A stretch of 64,000 bases of DNA from Calothrix sp. NIES-3974 (GCF_002368395.1 NZ_AP018254.1:496001-560000), one strand, 5' to 3'; positions 45,265 through 55,097 are shown, numbered from the stretch's first letter. Program-made: numbers and translations. The notes: a model not told the origin generated them from the letters alone.

Positions 45265-45384
45265 AACCCGCATTTCTCGCAAATCCTGAAAAATTATTTC
45301 TGAGTTGGGAGTGGGGAGTAGGGATTAGTAGGAAAATTAACCCGTTACTCAACACTTATCGCTTACTTGTGAGAAATGCAGGTT
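45265..45384. repeat. Inverted-repeat element, ATTTCTCACAA family
   Basis: 120 bp with 18-bp ends AACCCGCATTTCTCGCAA and TTGTGAGAAATGCAGGTT (16 of 18 bases inverted). The interior has a GGGAGTAGGG tract and the GGAAAATTAACCCGTTACTC stretch. Confidence 0.8.
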
Positions 45385-45430
45385 AGGAATATTATTACAA
45401 AATCATTAAAAATATAAAACCCCGACCTCT

Positions 45431-45537
45431 AGTGGTTTGTCACAACAGAAATGTATAGATAAAGATATATATAACTCAAATGTGGGCAGGATGCCCACAC
45501 TACCACCATCTATCAAAATTAAAGTTGACAGACCACT
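45431..45537. mobile_element. MITE-like element with AGTGGTYTGTCA ends
   Basis: 107 bp from AGTGGTTTGTCACAAC to AAAGTTGACAGACCACT. The centre has a GTGGGCA...TGCCCAC palindrome. Related ends occur at 1770-1837 and near 61547-61574. It lies in the gap 45221-45825, which shows no gene. Confidence 0.7.
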
Positions 45538-45825
45538 GGGCAGATGCGGGACAAAAATTGAAGTCTATGGAGGGAACTCACATCTTGCACCAAGAAAAGC
45601 TGATGGAAATAGAATACTCAGTATAAAGCTCCAAGTGTTATTGTAGCATTAAAAACAAACAATAGTACTGTAGCTATATCGCGTATATTTTGAAATTCAA
45701 CGTATGTATACGTAAAGGTGCAAGATATAAAGGAAGGTAAAATAACGTCAAATATTGTTGACCGTGAACTGTTACCAGTCGGCAGTCAACAATATTCTTG
45801 GGGATATTTCCAAAATTACCAGTAG

Positions 45826-46419
45826 TTAAACTCGTTCTTCAATCACCTTATCAATTAAGCCATATTCCTTGGCTTCTTGGGCGGACATGAAGAAATCTCG
45901 ATCCATATCCTTTTCGATTTTTTCTAATGGTTGTCCGGTATTTTGGGCGTAGATACTGTTAAGCTGATGGCGAATGCGGATAATTTCGCGAGCTTCGATT
46001 TCGATATCACTTGCTTGTCCCCGTGTTCCACCGGAAGGTTGGTGAATCATGATGCGTGAATGGGGGAGGGCTAAACGTTTACCCTTGGTTCCCCCTGCGA
46101 GGAGAAAGGAACCCATTGATGCAGCCAATCCCACACAAATCGTCACCACATCGGATTTGATATGTTGCATGGTGTCGTAGATCATTAACCCAGATGTCAC
46201 CATACCACCGGGGGAGTTGATATAGAGGAAAATATCTTTACCAGGTTCTTCCGAGTCGAGGTAAAGCATAACAGCAACGATTTGGTTGGCGATTTCATCA
46301 TCCACGTCGCGGGGAAGAAAAATAATGCGATCGCGATACAGGCGATTATAAATATCTACCCACTGAGTATACTGTTCTCCTGGCATCCGGTAAGGGACTT
46401 TCGGAACACCGATAGGCAT
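45826..46419 (-). CDS. clpP: ATP-dependent Clp protease proteolytic subunit
   Basis: 197 residues from the ATG giving [20 protein letters not shown], the usual cyanobacterial start; an ATG five codons upstream (46434) is the alternative. The catalytic Ser is in [12 protein letters not shown], the His in [11 protein letters not shown] and the Asp in [10 protein letters not shown]. It forms the barrel protease fed by ClpC or ClpX. Downstream of clpR, with a 138-153 bp gap, it matches the conserved clpR-clpP3 pair whose products form a mixed ClpP3/R ring. The gap between them has no terminator. Confidence 0.96.
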   Translation of the reverse strand: MPIGVPKVPYRMPGEQYTQWVDIYNRLYRDRIIFLPRDVDDEIANQIVAVMLYLDSEEPGKDIFLYINSPGGMVTSGLMIYDTMQHIKSDVVTICVGLAASMGSFLLAGGTKGKRLALPHSRIMIHQPSGGTRGQASDIEIEAREIIRIRHQLNSIYAQNTGQPLEKIEKDMDRDFFMSAQEAKEYGLIDKVIEERV

Positions 46420-46572
46420 TTTCTTTAACTCCAATTTCTATAGGTTTGGATCGGGCTCTTTTTTAGTTATTGAGCAATACACAGAATGCGGAATACAAAA
46501 TCCCTAAGCAATTGATTTTCCGACTGCTCCCTACTCCCTGTAAAGTTTTAGGGGTTGGCTCAAAATCTCAGA

Positions 46573-47238
46573 TTAGAGGATACTGGCAGGAATTTGCGCT
46601 TTAGCGATATCTTGTTTGGTCTCGAATACTCGGTCAATTATTCCGTATTCTACTGCCTGCTGGGGAGTAATATAAAACATCCGATCCATGTCTTTTTCGA
46701 TTTTCTCCTTGGGTTGTCCTGTGGTTCGGGAGAGAATATCCAACATGGTAGCTTTATTGGCTAAAACTTCCTTAGCACGGATTTGGATGTCTGTAGCCTG
46801 TCCTTGGGCATAGCTTTTGGGTTGATGTAAAACAATTGTGGCGTGGGGTAAACACGCACGGCAACCCTTTGTTCCTGCACTCAACAGCATTGCTGCCATT
46901 CCCATTGCCGTACCAATACAGATGGTGTGGATGGGAGGTTTGATGTACTTCATGGTGTCGTAAATGGCGAAAGCTTCGGTTTCAAAGCCAACCGGGTCGC
47001 CACTGTAACCGGAAGTACCAGTGGAGTTAATATAGATTTTGATCGGTTTTTCGGGGTCTTCAGATTGTAAATACAGAAGCTCGGCAACAATTAACTCTGT
47101 CACCGCAGGAACTAAAGGCATTCCCAAGTAAACAATTCGTTCCTTCAGGAGCAATGAGGGGAGGTCTGGGGGTGGGGTACGGTAGAAGTTATCGCCGTAA
47201 TATTGGGCTTGCACAGCTTTCTTCGGGGAAATATCCAT
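46573..47238 (-). CDS. clpR: Catalytically inactive Clp subunit ClpR
   Basis: A 221-residue ClpP-fold protein. The position of the catalytic serine is Gly in ICIGTAMGMAAMLLSAG (Clp[18 protein letters not shown]), while the His of TIVLHQPKSYAQ is kept. It also has the family segment YINSTGTSGYSGDPVGFETE. This is ClpR, the non-catalytic ring partner of ClpP3 in cyanobacteria and chloroplasts. It is upstream of clpP in the same orientation, likely one transcription unit. Confidence 0.95.
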   Translation of the reverse strand: MDISPKKAVQAQYYGDNFYRTPPPDLPSLLLKERIVYLGMPLVPAVTELIVAELLYLQSEDPEKPIKIYINSTGTSGYSGDPVGFETEAFAIYDTMKYIKPPIHTICIGTAMGMAAMLLSAGTKGCRACLPHATIVLHQPKSYAQGQATDIQIRAKEVLANKATMLDILSRTTGQPKEKIEKDMDRMFYITPQQAVEYGIIDRVFETKQDIAKAQIPASIL

Positions 47239-47662
47239 GAGCTTCCGTTGCTTGAAATAATGCCGTTAACTGTAATACATCCTAGCGCTTTGGCATACCT
47301 GTGTGGAGGTGTGGATTCCTCGATATACAAGCAGCAATGCCAGGATTTTTGTGAATATCATGAATATATCCGCAATCTCAATTCTACTCAAATTATTTCG
47401 ATGGGGGATTGGGGATGGGTAATGGGGGGTTGGTGGTTTTGAATTGAGTGCTAGGGATGGATTAAAGATTATAGTGATTGAGTAACGATGTATAAAAAAA
47501 CATCTTTTTCAAGTAGCTGATTAGATAATCTAGAACAAGACCTCAGCCAGAGGTTAATTAACGGCAAACATCCCCATCTCAGATCGAATATTTAAAATCC
47601 GTAGTGTTGAGATGAAGCGGTGAAGTTATTAAAATGTCAGTATCGCCTGGATAGAAAGGTTT
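47239..47662. other. Intergenic region between divergent clpR and vWA genes
   Basis: Should hold both promoters. It is AT-rich with a G-rich tract (GGGGATTGGGGATGGGTAAT, near 47404). No repeat family or ORF was recognised. Confidence 0.5.
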
Positions 47663-48910
47663 ATGAAGGTTAGCTTGCAGCCTGTGTTGAATGATGGCAA
47701 CTTGGATGGAAATCAAGTTAATAGTCAACGTCAGTTAGCTATTTCCATTTCTGCGATCGCGGAATCGTTGGATCGAACCGCTCCCTTAAATCTCTGTTTG
47801 ATCCTCGACCATAGCGGGTCAATGACTGGACGACCATTGGAAACCGTCAAACAAGCCGCTATGCGGATTGTCGATCGTTTAAGTCCTGGCGATCGCTTGA
47901 GTGTGGTGGCTTTTGATCACCGAGCGAAGGTATTGGTTCCCAATCAAGTAATTGAGAATCCGGAAAAAATTAAGCAGCAAATTAAGCGCTTAACTGCTGA
48001 TGGGGGAACGGCTATTGATGAAGGAATGCGTTTAGGGATTGAGGAGTTGGCAAAGGGTAAAAAGGAAACTATTTCCCAGGCTTTTCTACTTACCGATGGC
48101 GAAAATGAACACGGTGATAATAATCGCTGTTTAAAGTTTGCCCAACTTGCCGCTAGCTACAATTTAACTTTAAATACTTTGGGGTTTGGTGATAATTGGA
48201 ACCAAGATGTCTTGGAAAGTATTTCTGATGCTGCTGGTGGTTCCCTAACCCATATTGAACACCCAGAAGAGGCAGAAGCTCGCTTTAGTCAACTGTTTGA
48301 CCGGATTCAAACCGTTGGTTTAACTAATGCCTATTTGTTATTTTCCCTCATGCCCAAGGTGCGATTTGCGGAACTGAAACCCGTGGCTCAGGTCTCCCCT
48401 GATACCATTGAGTTGGCTACCCAACAGGAAGCCGATGGACGTTTTTCCGTGCGCTTAGGGGATTTAATGAAGGATGCGGAACGGGTGGTTCTAGCCAACC
48501 TTTATACAGCCCAACTGGAACCCGGTTTACAAACCATTGCCAAACTCCAGGTACGTTACGATGACCCAGCCATCAACCAAACTGGTTTGTTATCGGAAAC
48601 CATTCCTGTGGAAGTTAATGTGCAGCAGGTTTATCAACCCCAACCCAATCCGCAAGTCCAACAACATATTTTAGCCCTAGCGAAATACCGCCAAACCCAA
48701 CTAGCGGAGACAAAATTACAGCAAGGCGATCGCGCTGGTGCTGCAACCATGTTACAAACTGCTGCGAAGACAGCTTTGCAAATGGGTGATCAAAATGCAG
48801 CTACGGTCTTACAAACTTCTGCCACCCGTCTCCAAGCTGGTGAGGAGTTGTCTGATGCTGACCGCAAGAAAACCCGCATTGTCTCCAAGACCATCCTTCA
48901 AGATTCTTAG
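47663..48910 (+). CDS. vWA domain protein (415 residues)
   Basis: N-terminal strand-rich segment, then a vWA domain from about residue 40: MIDAS motif DHSGS at 49-53, the Thr in GGTAIDEGM and the Asp in LLTDGENEHGDNN. After the vWA domain (to about 220) there is a beta-sandwich (PKVRFAELKPVAQVSPDTIE) and a helical tail of Ala/Gln-rich repeats (LQTAAKTALQMGDQNAATVL). There is no signal peptide, so it is probably cytoplasmic and scaffolds a metal-dependent complex. This architecture is common in cyanobacteria and Chloroflexi, but no activity is known to me. It stands alone. Confidence 0.93.
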   Translation: MKVSLQPVLNDGNLDGNQVNSQRQLAISISAIAESLDRTAPLNLCLILDHSGSMTGRPLETVKQAAMRIVDRLSPGDRLSVVAFDHRAKVLVPNQVIENPEKIKQQIKRLTADGGTAIDEGMRLGIEELAKGKKETISQAFLLTDGENEHGDNNRCLKFAQLAASYNLTLNTLGFGDNWNQDVLESISDAAGGSLTHIEHPEEAEARFSQLFDRIQTVGLTNAYLLFSLMPKVRFAELKPVAQVSPDTIELATQQEADGRFSVRLGDLMKDAERVVLANLYTAQLEPGLQTIAKLQVRYDDPAINQTGLLSETIPVEVNVQQVYQPQPNPQVQQHILALAKYRQTQLAETKLQQGDRAGAATMLQTAAKTALQMGDQNAATVLQTSATRLQAGEELSDADRKKTRIVSKTILQDS

Positions 48911-49035
48911 GAAACCTAGGTAGTAGGGAGTAGGGAGTAGGGAAAACACTGCTTCATAGGTTCTAGTGTCAGCAGTACATGTAGCCTATTCACAGCAAAG
49001 CCAAACAAAAAATAGCTCATTCCTACTCCCCTATC

Positions 49036-49407
49036 CTAGGAAGCAGAAATAACTATAATCAAACAAATTATCAATAAGCCACAAATTAATAGTAAACTTT
49101 GATAACGCCGCATCCATATTTGTAAGCGTTTTCCCCAACTAGGTTGCTGAGTGGCTGCCATGCGTTTATTTTGGCGTTGTTCCCAATCGTCATAGAGAGT
49201 ACATTCTTTCGCAAAAGGACGCTGGGGAAAATTACAACTATCATCTCGATCGTAGGTACAACCCGGACACAGATACCTATCTCCCTGCGCTCGATGTAAA
49301 GTAATGCCAGGATGACCAAACGCCTTTAATTCCGCTTGACAGTAAGGACAAGTCACGGCTTGGGAATCAACTTGTCGCTGACAACGATGACAAAATGTAC
49401 TACTCAA
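49036..49407 (-). CDS. Zinc-ribbon protein with C-terminal membrane anchor
   Basis: 123 residues. Cys6-x2-Cys9 and Cys20-x2-Cys23 (FCHRCQRQ; VTCPYCQAE) form a zinc ribbon. A second Cys cluster (YLCPGCTYDRDDSC, then KECTLYDDWEQRQ) follows. A single hydrophobic helix at the end (SLLLICGLLIICLIIVIS) anchors it with the ribbons in the cytoplasm. It is divergent from the RelE/UvrD fusion gene, 127 bp away. The role is unknown. Confidence 0.85.
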   Translation of the reverse strand: MSSTFCHRCQRQVDSQAVTCPYCQAELKAFGHPGITLHRAQGDRYLCPGCTYDRDDSCNFPQRPFAKECTLYDDWEQRQNKRMAATQQPSWGKRLQIWMRRYQSLLLICGLLIICLIIVISAS

Positions 49408-49534
49408 GGTTTGATACCGTTTCCAGATTGGGTGTCTACACGTAGTTTAACTTCAAGATGACATCCTAATTGACCCTGATATTTTCGATTTTACACGGGA
49501 ATAATAAAATAAAATTGCGAAGGACAGGGGCGAA

Positions 49535-51835
49535 ATGGTGGTGGATATGCGGACGATTAAAATAATTCGGGCTGCGTTTCGAGAAATCCAAAAGCTACCT
49601 CCCGGTGACTTGCAGCGTGTGTATCAAATTTTGCATCGTTTGAGTAATGGGGACGAACGGCATACTAAGCCGTTACGCGGGTTTGAAAATTTGCTGCGAA
49701 CTCGGTCGGGTCGATGGCGAGTGATTTGGCATCGTGAAGGGGAAGAAACGCTGATTGTGATTAAAGCTGGTTTACGGGGAGGTATTTATGATGATGCCTT
49801 CGATCGCGATCGCGCCCATCCCCAAGTGATTCAGGAGTTACTCAATCCCCAGGGTACGGAGTTATCTGAAAATCCTGCCTATCAGTGGAATTACGAGCAG
49901 GAGCGGGACTGGTATCGGTTTGTGTATGGCAGTTATCGGTATTCACCAATTTTGACCCACTATCAACGTCATGTTTTAGATGAACCCTTACGGTTACTAT
50001 GTTCCCATTGGGAAAGTGCAACCATTGATGAGTATGAAGATAGTTCCTGCGTGGTGATTCAAAGCGCACCGGGTACAGGGAAAACGGTGTGTGCGACCCT
50101 ATTTGCGTGTGAAATTCATCGAGCTTTTAACTGGAATACCATGTTAATTGTTCCGGAAGCATTGCGACGGGATATTTCCGAATTTGCAGAGGTAAAAACG
50201 GCTTTAGCTGATGAAAATTTTTGGTTAGGAACCTTTCCCCAATGGTTAGGAAAAATTAATCCAGATTTACACGAAAAACTGGCTTCACCCCAACAGGAAT
50301 TAGCCGCATTGCGTGCAGCAATGAAATATACTAAGGAGGGTGAGGTGAGTAAAAGTGATATGTTGTTGTACCAAGCTTTTGTGTTGGAGGAAAATCAACA
50401 GCAGCAGCACAAAAATATTATGTACCAAGCGAATAGTCAGCGTTTGGAAAGTTTAATTAAAATCAGTAAAAAACACTTTTATAAGGCTTTAGCTTGTAGG
50501 ATATCTCGATTAGATGCGGCGAGAATTGTGCAAAATACAAGTAATCTGAATCCGAGTAATTCGGAGTGTACGTTATTAATAGTTGATGAAGCCCAGGATT
50601 ATCTATTAAGTGAGTTACAAGCAATTATTTCTGTTTGTAAATCATGGGCTGCACAAGGACATCAGACATTTTTATGGTTGTTAGGAGATTTAAATCAACG
50701 GATTCAACCAACGGATTTTACCTGGGGACAATTACATATTCGCAACACAATCGAACTATTACGTAATTATCGCAATTCTCGTCAGATTTTAGAATTTGCC
50801 AATCAATTTTGGCAACTCGCTCAACAAATTACATCCCAACATAAATGTAAGGAATTACCTACTCCCGCCAACCCAATTCATGCTTTTGAAAATGGCGAAA
50901 ATGTGCGATTATTGGTATGTAATTCCCAAATGGACGCATTCAAATTTCTGGACAAATTAGCTGGAGAATGTGGTAAAGAAGAAAATCGTCGCTATTTATT
51001 GCGGGATTTGGCTAAAGCAGTCAAAATTTTAAGTACCCAACCCATCGCCAATCATGATAATTTAGTGATTTTAAACCCGGAACGAGCTAAAGGTCGGGAA
51101 TTTGAAGCTTGTGTGGCATTTTGTTTATTTGCAGGAACAGGAACCCCAACCCTGGAAGAAACTTTTCGATGGTATACCCTACTTACAAGAGCGCGATCGC
51201 GGTTATTAGTAGTCGCAACCCAAGCAGAAATTGACCGTTTAAATGGCGATGGTACCGATTATTTTCAAAAATGCGATCGCGTTACTCCTGCAAATGCAAT
51301 CAAGTGGATTACGGAAGTTGTCAGTGATGCTGATTTGAACCAAATTACTAGCGATGTTCAACAGCGATTACTCAAGCGTTGTGAAAGTGGTTATTTATAT
51401 TGGGATACCTATTTGGCTTTGCAATTTGCTGGTATTGTGGGAATGGAAAAATCAACCTGGGAATTAGCAGCTATTTCCCGATTATCCCGTCATTCTGTTG
51501 ACCATTTACAAGCAGAATTATCCCAAACTCAAAATATCCCCTTGAGATGTTTATTATTACGTGCATTAGGACATAGTTGGCAAGCGGTTGTTGAAGCGGA
51601 ATCACTCAAAGATGTAGATAAAGCTGAATTTGAAAGTATTTTAAAAAGTATTGCCCATGATTTTGAACGCAAAGGTTTACCCTATGAAGCTGCAAGGGTA
51701 CGTACTTTCATCTACGGTAATCATTGTCAGCAAAATCTGCCTTTTGGGAATGATATTATTTCCCAATCTTCACCGGATAAGCCTTTAGTGAGTTTACTTT
51801 GTCAAGCATTTATGGACAGAATTAATAATTTGTAA
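49535..51835 (+). CDS. RelE-like domain fused to a UvrD/Rep-type helicase
   Basis: A 766-residue protein. Residues 1-90 look like a RelE/ParE toxin fold: IIRAAFREIQKLPPGDLQRV, KPLRGFENLLRTRSGRWRVI and TLIVIKAGLRGGIYDDAF. A superfamily-1 helicase core follows: Walker A SAPGTGKT at 177-184, Walker B LLIVDEAQD with Asp351-Glu352, GDLNQRI (motif III), LRNYRNSRQ (IV), NPERAKGREFEACVAF (V) and YTLLTRARSRLLVVA (VI). The last 170 residues are helical without a known domain. The ATG at 49535 is used; Met 5 is possible. The helicase motifs are intact, so ATPase activity is likely, but the substrate and the role of the RelE-like part are unknown. Confidence 0.9.
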   Translation: MVVDMRTIKIIRAAFREIQKLPPGDLQRVYQILHRLSNGDERHTKPLRGFENLLRTRSGRWRVIWHREGEETLIVIKAGLRGGIYDDAFDRDRAHPQVIQELLNPQGTELSENPAYQWNYEQERDWYRFVYGSYRYSPILTHYQRHVLDEPLRLLCSHWESATIDEYEDSSCVVIQSAPGTGKTVCATLFACEIHRAFNWNTMLIVPEALRRDISEFAEVKTALADENFWLGTFPQWLGKINPDLHEKLASPQQELAALRAAMKYTKEGEVSKSDMLLYQAFVLEENQQQQHKNIMYQANSQRLESLIKISKKHFYKALACRISRLDAARIVQNTSNLNPSNSECTLLIVDEAQDYLLSELQAIISVCKSWAAQGHQTFLWLLGDLNQRIQPTDFTWGQLHIRNTIELLRNYRNSRQILEFANQFWQLAQQITSQHKCKELPTPANPIHAFENGENVRLLVCNSQMDAFKFLDKLAGECGKEENRRYLLRDLAKAVKILSTQPIANHDNLVILNPERAKGREFEACVAFCLFAGTGTPTLEETFRWYTLLTRARSRLLVVATQAEIDRLNGDGTDYFQKCDRVTPANAIKWITEVVSDADLNQITSDVQQRLLKRCESGYLYWDTYLALQFAGIVGMEKSTWELAAISRLSRHSVDHLQAELSQTQNIPLRCLLLRALGHSWQAVVEAESLKDVDKAEFESILKSIAHDFERKGLPYEAARVRTFIYGNHCQQNLPFGNDIISQSSPDKPLVSLLCQAFMDRINNL

Positions 51836-51921
51836 TAGCCTGCGGCAACGCTTCGCGTACGTAATACCCGCTACGCGGGAAGCAAGCTACGTAATAGCCT
51901 GCGGCAAGCTACGTAATTATG
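51836..51921. repeat. Cluster of GCCTGCGGCAACGCTTCGCG repeats
   Basis: Starts directly at the helicase stop codon and holds the same palindromic units as 22030-22200 (AGCCTGCGGCAACGCTTC; CCCGCTACGCGGGAAGCAAG), joined by GTAATA or TACGTAAT. Confidence 0.75.
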
Positions 51922-51973
51922 AATTCTGGTTTTATTACTAAGACCTAAAAATTTTAGGGGTTAGCCTATATGT

Positions 51974-52149
51974 TAAGAGGAGGTTTGTCAAGTATTAATT
52001 ATCACTATTTTGACTATCGTTTTGAATCTGGAAATGGGGTTATAAAGCTGATTTTTCCTTCAAGAGGATAGACGGGATATGTCGCGTCTCTTCCCATTCC
52101 CAAAAATGATAATTCAAGTGTTAAAAATGATTTTTTAAACAATCTCTAA
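51974..52149. mobile_element. MITE family F copy
   Basis: 176 bp, clearly homologous to 27910-28085 (shared TAATTATCACTATTTTGACT and GGGGTTATAAAGCTGATTTT). The ends are TAAGAGGAGGTTT and AAACAATCTCTAA, diverged from the inverted form. It contains GGGATATGTCGCGTCTC. Confidence 0.8.
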
Positions 52150-52212
52150 GACTAACACCAACTACTCACTAATCACTACTCCCTATTCCCTATTTTCTAG
52201 CAATAAATCATC

Positions 52213-52974
52213 ATGAAAACACCTACAGATATCGAAATTGCTCAACAATTAGAACAACTAGCTCAAACTATTGAAACCGGGATTAACTCTGCGAATGAGG
52301 TTTTAGCTAAAGCACAGCAAATTCAGACAGAAGTTTATACGGAAACGGAAAGGCTAACTAGTTTTAAATCGGAATTATTACAAATATACCAGGAGGTAAA
52401 ATCCACTGCGAGAGATATTCAAAATTTACAATCGGAATTTCAAACTCATGTAAATATTGCTAACCAATTCCATGACGATGTGGAATTACACCTTAACCAA
52501 ATTAAAACCTATGAAAATCACATCTCCCAATTAAACCAAGAATTAATTAATATCCGTTCCAGTTTAGCAATCACCCAAACCCAATTAGAACACTTTGAAC
52601 AACAAATTCCTACACTGAACCAAAGACTACCCCAACACCTGGAGGAAATCAAACAGATAGAAGCAAAAATCCATCAAGACCAAATTCAACTGCAAGCACA
52701 AATTCAACAAATATCACAGACAAATACTAAATCCCAAGAAATCCTCCAAAATCTGGAACGTATCTTCACCCAAATCGGAGGTCAGCAAGGATTAGAAAAA
52801 ATCCAACAGGACTATGCAAATAATCACCAAAATATCCAAAATGCCTATTTAGCAATTGAACGTCTAGAAACGAAACTAGATACACAAATTCAAAAACAGA
52901 ATTTCCTGAAAATTTGGTTACTCATCCTCTCTATCGGTTTTGTCATCATTCTCGCTCTCATATTCCAAAAATAA
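52213..52974 (+). CDS. Coiled-coil protein with C-terminal membrane anchor
   Basis: A 253-residue protein that is almost entirely helical and rich in Gln, Leu, Ile and Glu, with a heptad pattern throughout (e.g. LEQLAQTIETGINSANEVLA, QQIPTLNQRLPQHLEEIKQI). It ends in one hydrophobic helix (IWLLILSIGFVIILALIF). It is probably tail-anchored in the inner or thylakoid membrane. No family is recognised. It precedes the LpxB-like gene by 69 bp in the same orientation and may be cotranscribed. Confidence 0.85.
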   Translation: MKTPTDIEIAQQLEQLAQTIETGINSANEVLAKAQQIQTEVYTETERLTSFKSELLQIYQEVKSTARDIQNLQSEFQTHVNIANQFHDDVELHLNQIKTYENHISQLNQELINIRSSLAITQTQLEHFEQQIPTLNQRLPQHLEEIKQIEAKIHQDQIQLQAQIQQISQTNTKSQEILQNLERIFTQIGGQQGLEKIQQDYANNHQNIQNAYLAIERLETKLDTQIQKQNFLKIWLLILSIGFVIILALIFQK

Positions 52975-53043
52975 CCTCCATCCCCCATCCAGTTTTCAAT
53001 TTCTCCTGTATCTTATATCCTGTATCCTGTATTCACCAAAAAC

Positions 53044-54315
53044 ATGACTTCCGTAGATATTTTGATCCTTTCCAATGGTCCAGGTGAAATCACTACTTGG
53101 GTACGTCCAGTGGTAAAAGCTTTACGGCAAACATTAGGTCATGACCGCAATACCCTACGTATTTCCGTAATTCTCTCACCTTGTCCTAATGCTAGTGGGA
53201 AAGAAGCACAAATCGCTCTATCCTATCCCGAAGTCGATCGAGCCCAGGGTGCAGAAGGTTTTTTTCGTTTTTTAATCTCTGGAGAAACCCAGGAAAAATG
53301 GGATTGGCGTAAACAGGGTATCATCATCTTTCTCGGAGGTGATCAATTTTTCCCTGTCATTATTGGTAAAAGAATGGGCTATAAAACTATCGTCTATGCA
53401 GAATGGGAAGCTCGATGGCATCGTTTCATTGATCGATTTGCAGTCATGAAAGCCGATGTCGCAGCCAAAGTAAAACCCCAGTATACCCATAAGTTTACCG
53501 TAATTGGTGATTTAATGGCGGAAACTGATTTCCAAAGACCTAGTAACGATAATTATAATCAATCAATTGCTACTACCCACCTGATCGGTATTTTACCCGG
53601 TTCCAAAGCTGCAAAACTAGCCCAAGGTGTGCCATTAACCCTTGCGATCGCTGAACATATTTACGCCAAAAAACCGGAAACAAAATTTATCATTCCCGTT
53701 GCTCCAACCCTGGATTTAGAGAAATTAGCTAGTTTTGCCAATCTAGATACGAATCCGGTGGGTAAATATTTTAATTTCCAAGGAGCAAGTTTAATTACTG
53801 ACAATCTCCAACAACCTATTTTACAAACATCCCAAGGCTTATCAGTGGAATTACATACTCACCATCCAGCCTATGATCGGTTAGCAAGATGTAGCATTTG
53901 TTTAACGACGGTCGGTGCAAATACTGCCGAGTTAGGTTCCCTTGCCGTACCAATGATTGTACTATTACCAACTCAACAACTGGATGCCATGCGTTCTTGG
54001 GATGGTTTACCGGGGATTTTAGCAAACTTACCTGGGGTAGGTTCGAGTTTTGCGAAGTTAATCAATTGGTGGTTTTTGCGACGTAAGGGTTTACTAGCAT
54101 GGCCAAATATTTGGGCACAGAAAGAGATTGTTCCAGAATTAGTGGGTAAATTACAACCCCAGATAGTAGCAGAAATGGTGATTGATTATTTAGACCATCC
54201 CCAGCGTTTAGAAGCAATGCGTGACCAACTTCGTCAAAGTCGCGGTGAACCAGGTGCTGCAACAAAGCTTGTTGCCATCGTTCAAGAGGAGATGGAAAGG
54301 ATGGGGAGTATATAA
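53044..54315 (+). CDS. Lipid-A-disaccharide synthase-related protein
   Basis: A 423-residue GT-B-fold protein of the LpxB-like group. It has the family openings LILSNGPGEITTWVRPVVKA and FLGGDQFFPVIIGKRMGYKT, and the donor-site stretches IGILPGSKAAKLAQG and TTVGANTAELGSLAVPMIVL. The group lies near LpxB, but most cyanobacteria are not known to build standard lipid A with this protein. The acceptor is therefore unclear; a glycolipid is likely. It is cytoplasmic or peripheral to the membrane. The preceding coiled-coil gene may be in the same transcript. Confidence 0.9.
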   Translation: MTSVDILILSNGPGEITTWVRPVVKALRQTLGHDRNTLRISVILSPCPNASGKEAQIALSYPEVDRAQGAEGFFRFLISGETQEKWDWRKQGIIIFLGGDQFFPVIIGKRMGYKTIVYAEWEARWHRFIDRFAVMKADVAAKVKPQYTHKFTVIGDLMAETDFQRPSNDNYNQSIATTHLIGILPGSKAAKLAQGVPLTLAIAEHIYAKKPETKFIIPVAPTLDLEKLASFANLDTNPVGKYFNFQGASLITDNLQQPILQTSQGLSVELHTHHPAYDRLARCSICLTTVGANTAELGSLAVPMIVLLPTQQLDAMRSWDGLPGILANLPGVGSSFAKLINWWFLRRKGLLAWPNIWAQKEIVPELVGKLQPQIVAEMVIDYLDHPQRLEAMRDQLRQSRGEPGAATKLVAIVQEEMERMGSI

Positions 54316-54345
54316 CATCCCTGATTTTTGATCTGTTTTGATGTA

Positions 54346-54459
54346 TTAAATAGTTACTTTAGCAGTAATTCCTTTCGGCTGTAATTGTTGATTTATGAGA
54401 TATGCGATCGCTTGAGCATTACCCTGCTTTGCTAGCTCTAAAATACGTGGCTGTGACAT
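54346..54459 (-). CDS. Truncated 37-residue protein (cyanobacterial N-terminal motif)
   Basis: A 37-codon frame reading MSQPRILELAKQGNAQAIAY, then LINQQLQPKGITAKVTI and a stop. Cyanobacterial proteins with a similar start (LAKQGNxxAIAxLINxxLxPKGI) are, as I recall, usually much longer, so this is probably a gene truncated by the stop, or a relic. It contains a HIP1 site. It overlaps nothing and ends 30 bp from the LpxB-like stop. It is too short for length-based calling, but its sequence is protein-like. Confidence 0.55.
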   Translation of the reverse strand: MSQPRILELAKQGNAQAIAYLINQQLQPKGITAKVTI

Positions 54460-55097
54460 AAATAGTGCATTCAAATTTAAGGAATAATATCTAATTTCAA
54501 TATTCCCTATTTCTCAACAAAAACAACATTCTCGGTGATATTTTCCTCAAATCACTCAAACAACCTGTATTTTCACAGAGATATAGCTATTTCCCCAAGG
54601 TGTAAGGTGTCAGCTCATTGGAGTTTACTCATTCCCTGGAACATTCATCTTAAATTTATTTAATTTCATCCTATCAATATAAAGATATTCAATCTCGTCC
54701 CATAAATTACACATAAATATATTAAAATATCCAGTAAATCAAACATTTTATTTTTCCGTAGAAATTCTCTACAAATATTTCTCGGTGCTGATTATATTAA
54801 ACACAGTTGTACTCAAACTAACTGAAAATAAGCAGTTATTTAAACTGAGTGCCGAGTGCTATGAGCGTTGAAGACAAGACTTTTTAACCATCACCTGTGA
54901 GTGATTTGTGCATAAATAAATTGAATCAGCCGAATTATCTCTAGAAGGTTTGTTCCCCCAACTAGATGATTCGGCTACTCCTTATCTACATATTTGTCAA
55001 AGTTTGACGTAGACGCGTATAGCGCAGTTTCTTGTGGAGAAGAACTTTTTAAAAACTTTTAAAACAAAAATTGCATCGATTCAAAAAGGCAACAAAA
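54460..55097. other. Non-coding gap
   Basis: AT-rich with scattered homopolymer runs. No repeat family longer than the short TAGACGCGTATAGCGCAG fragment near 55011 was recognised. No gene is seen. Confidence 0.5.
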
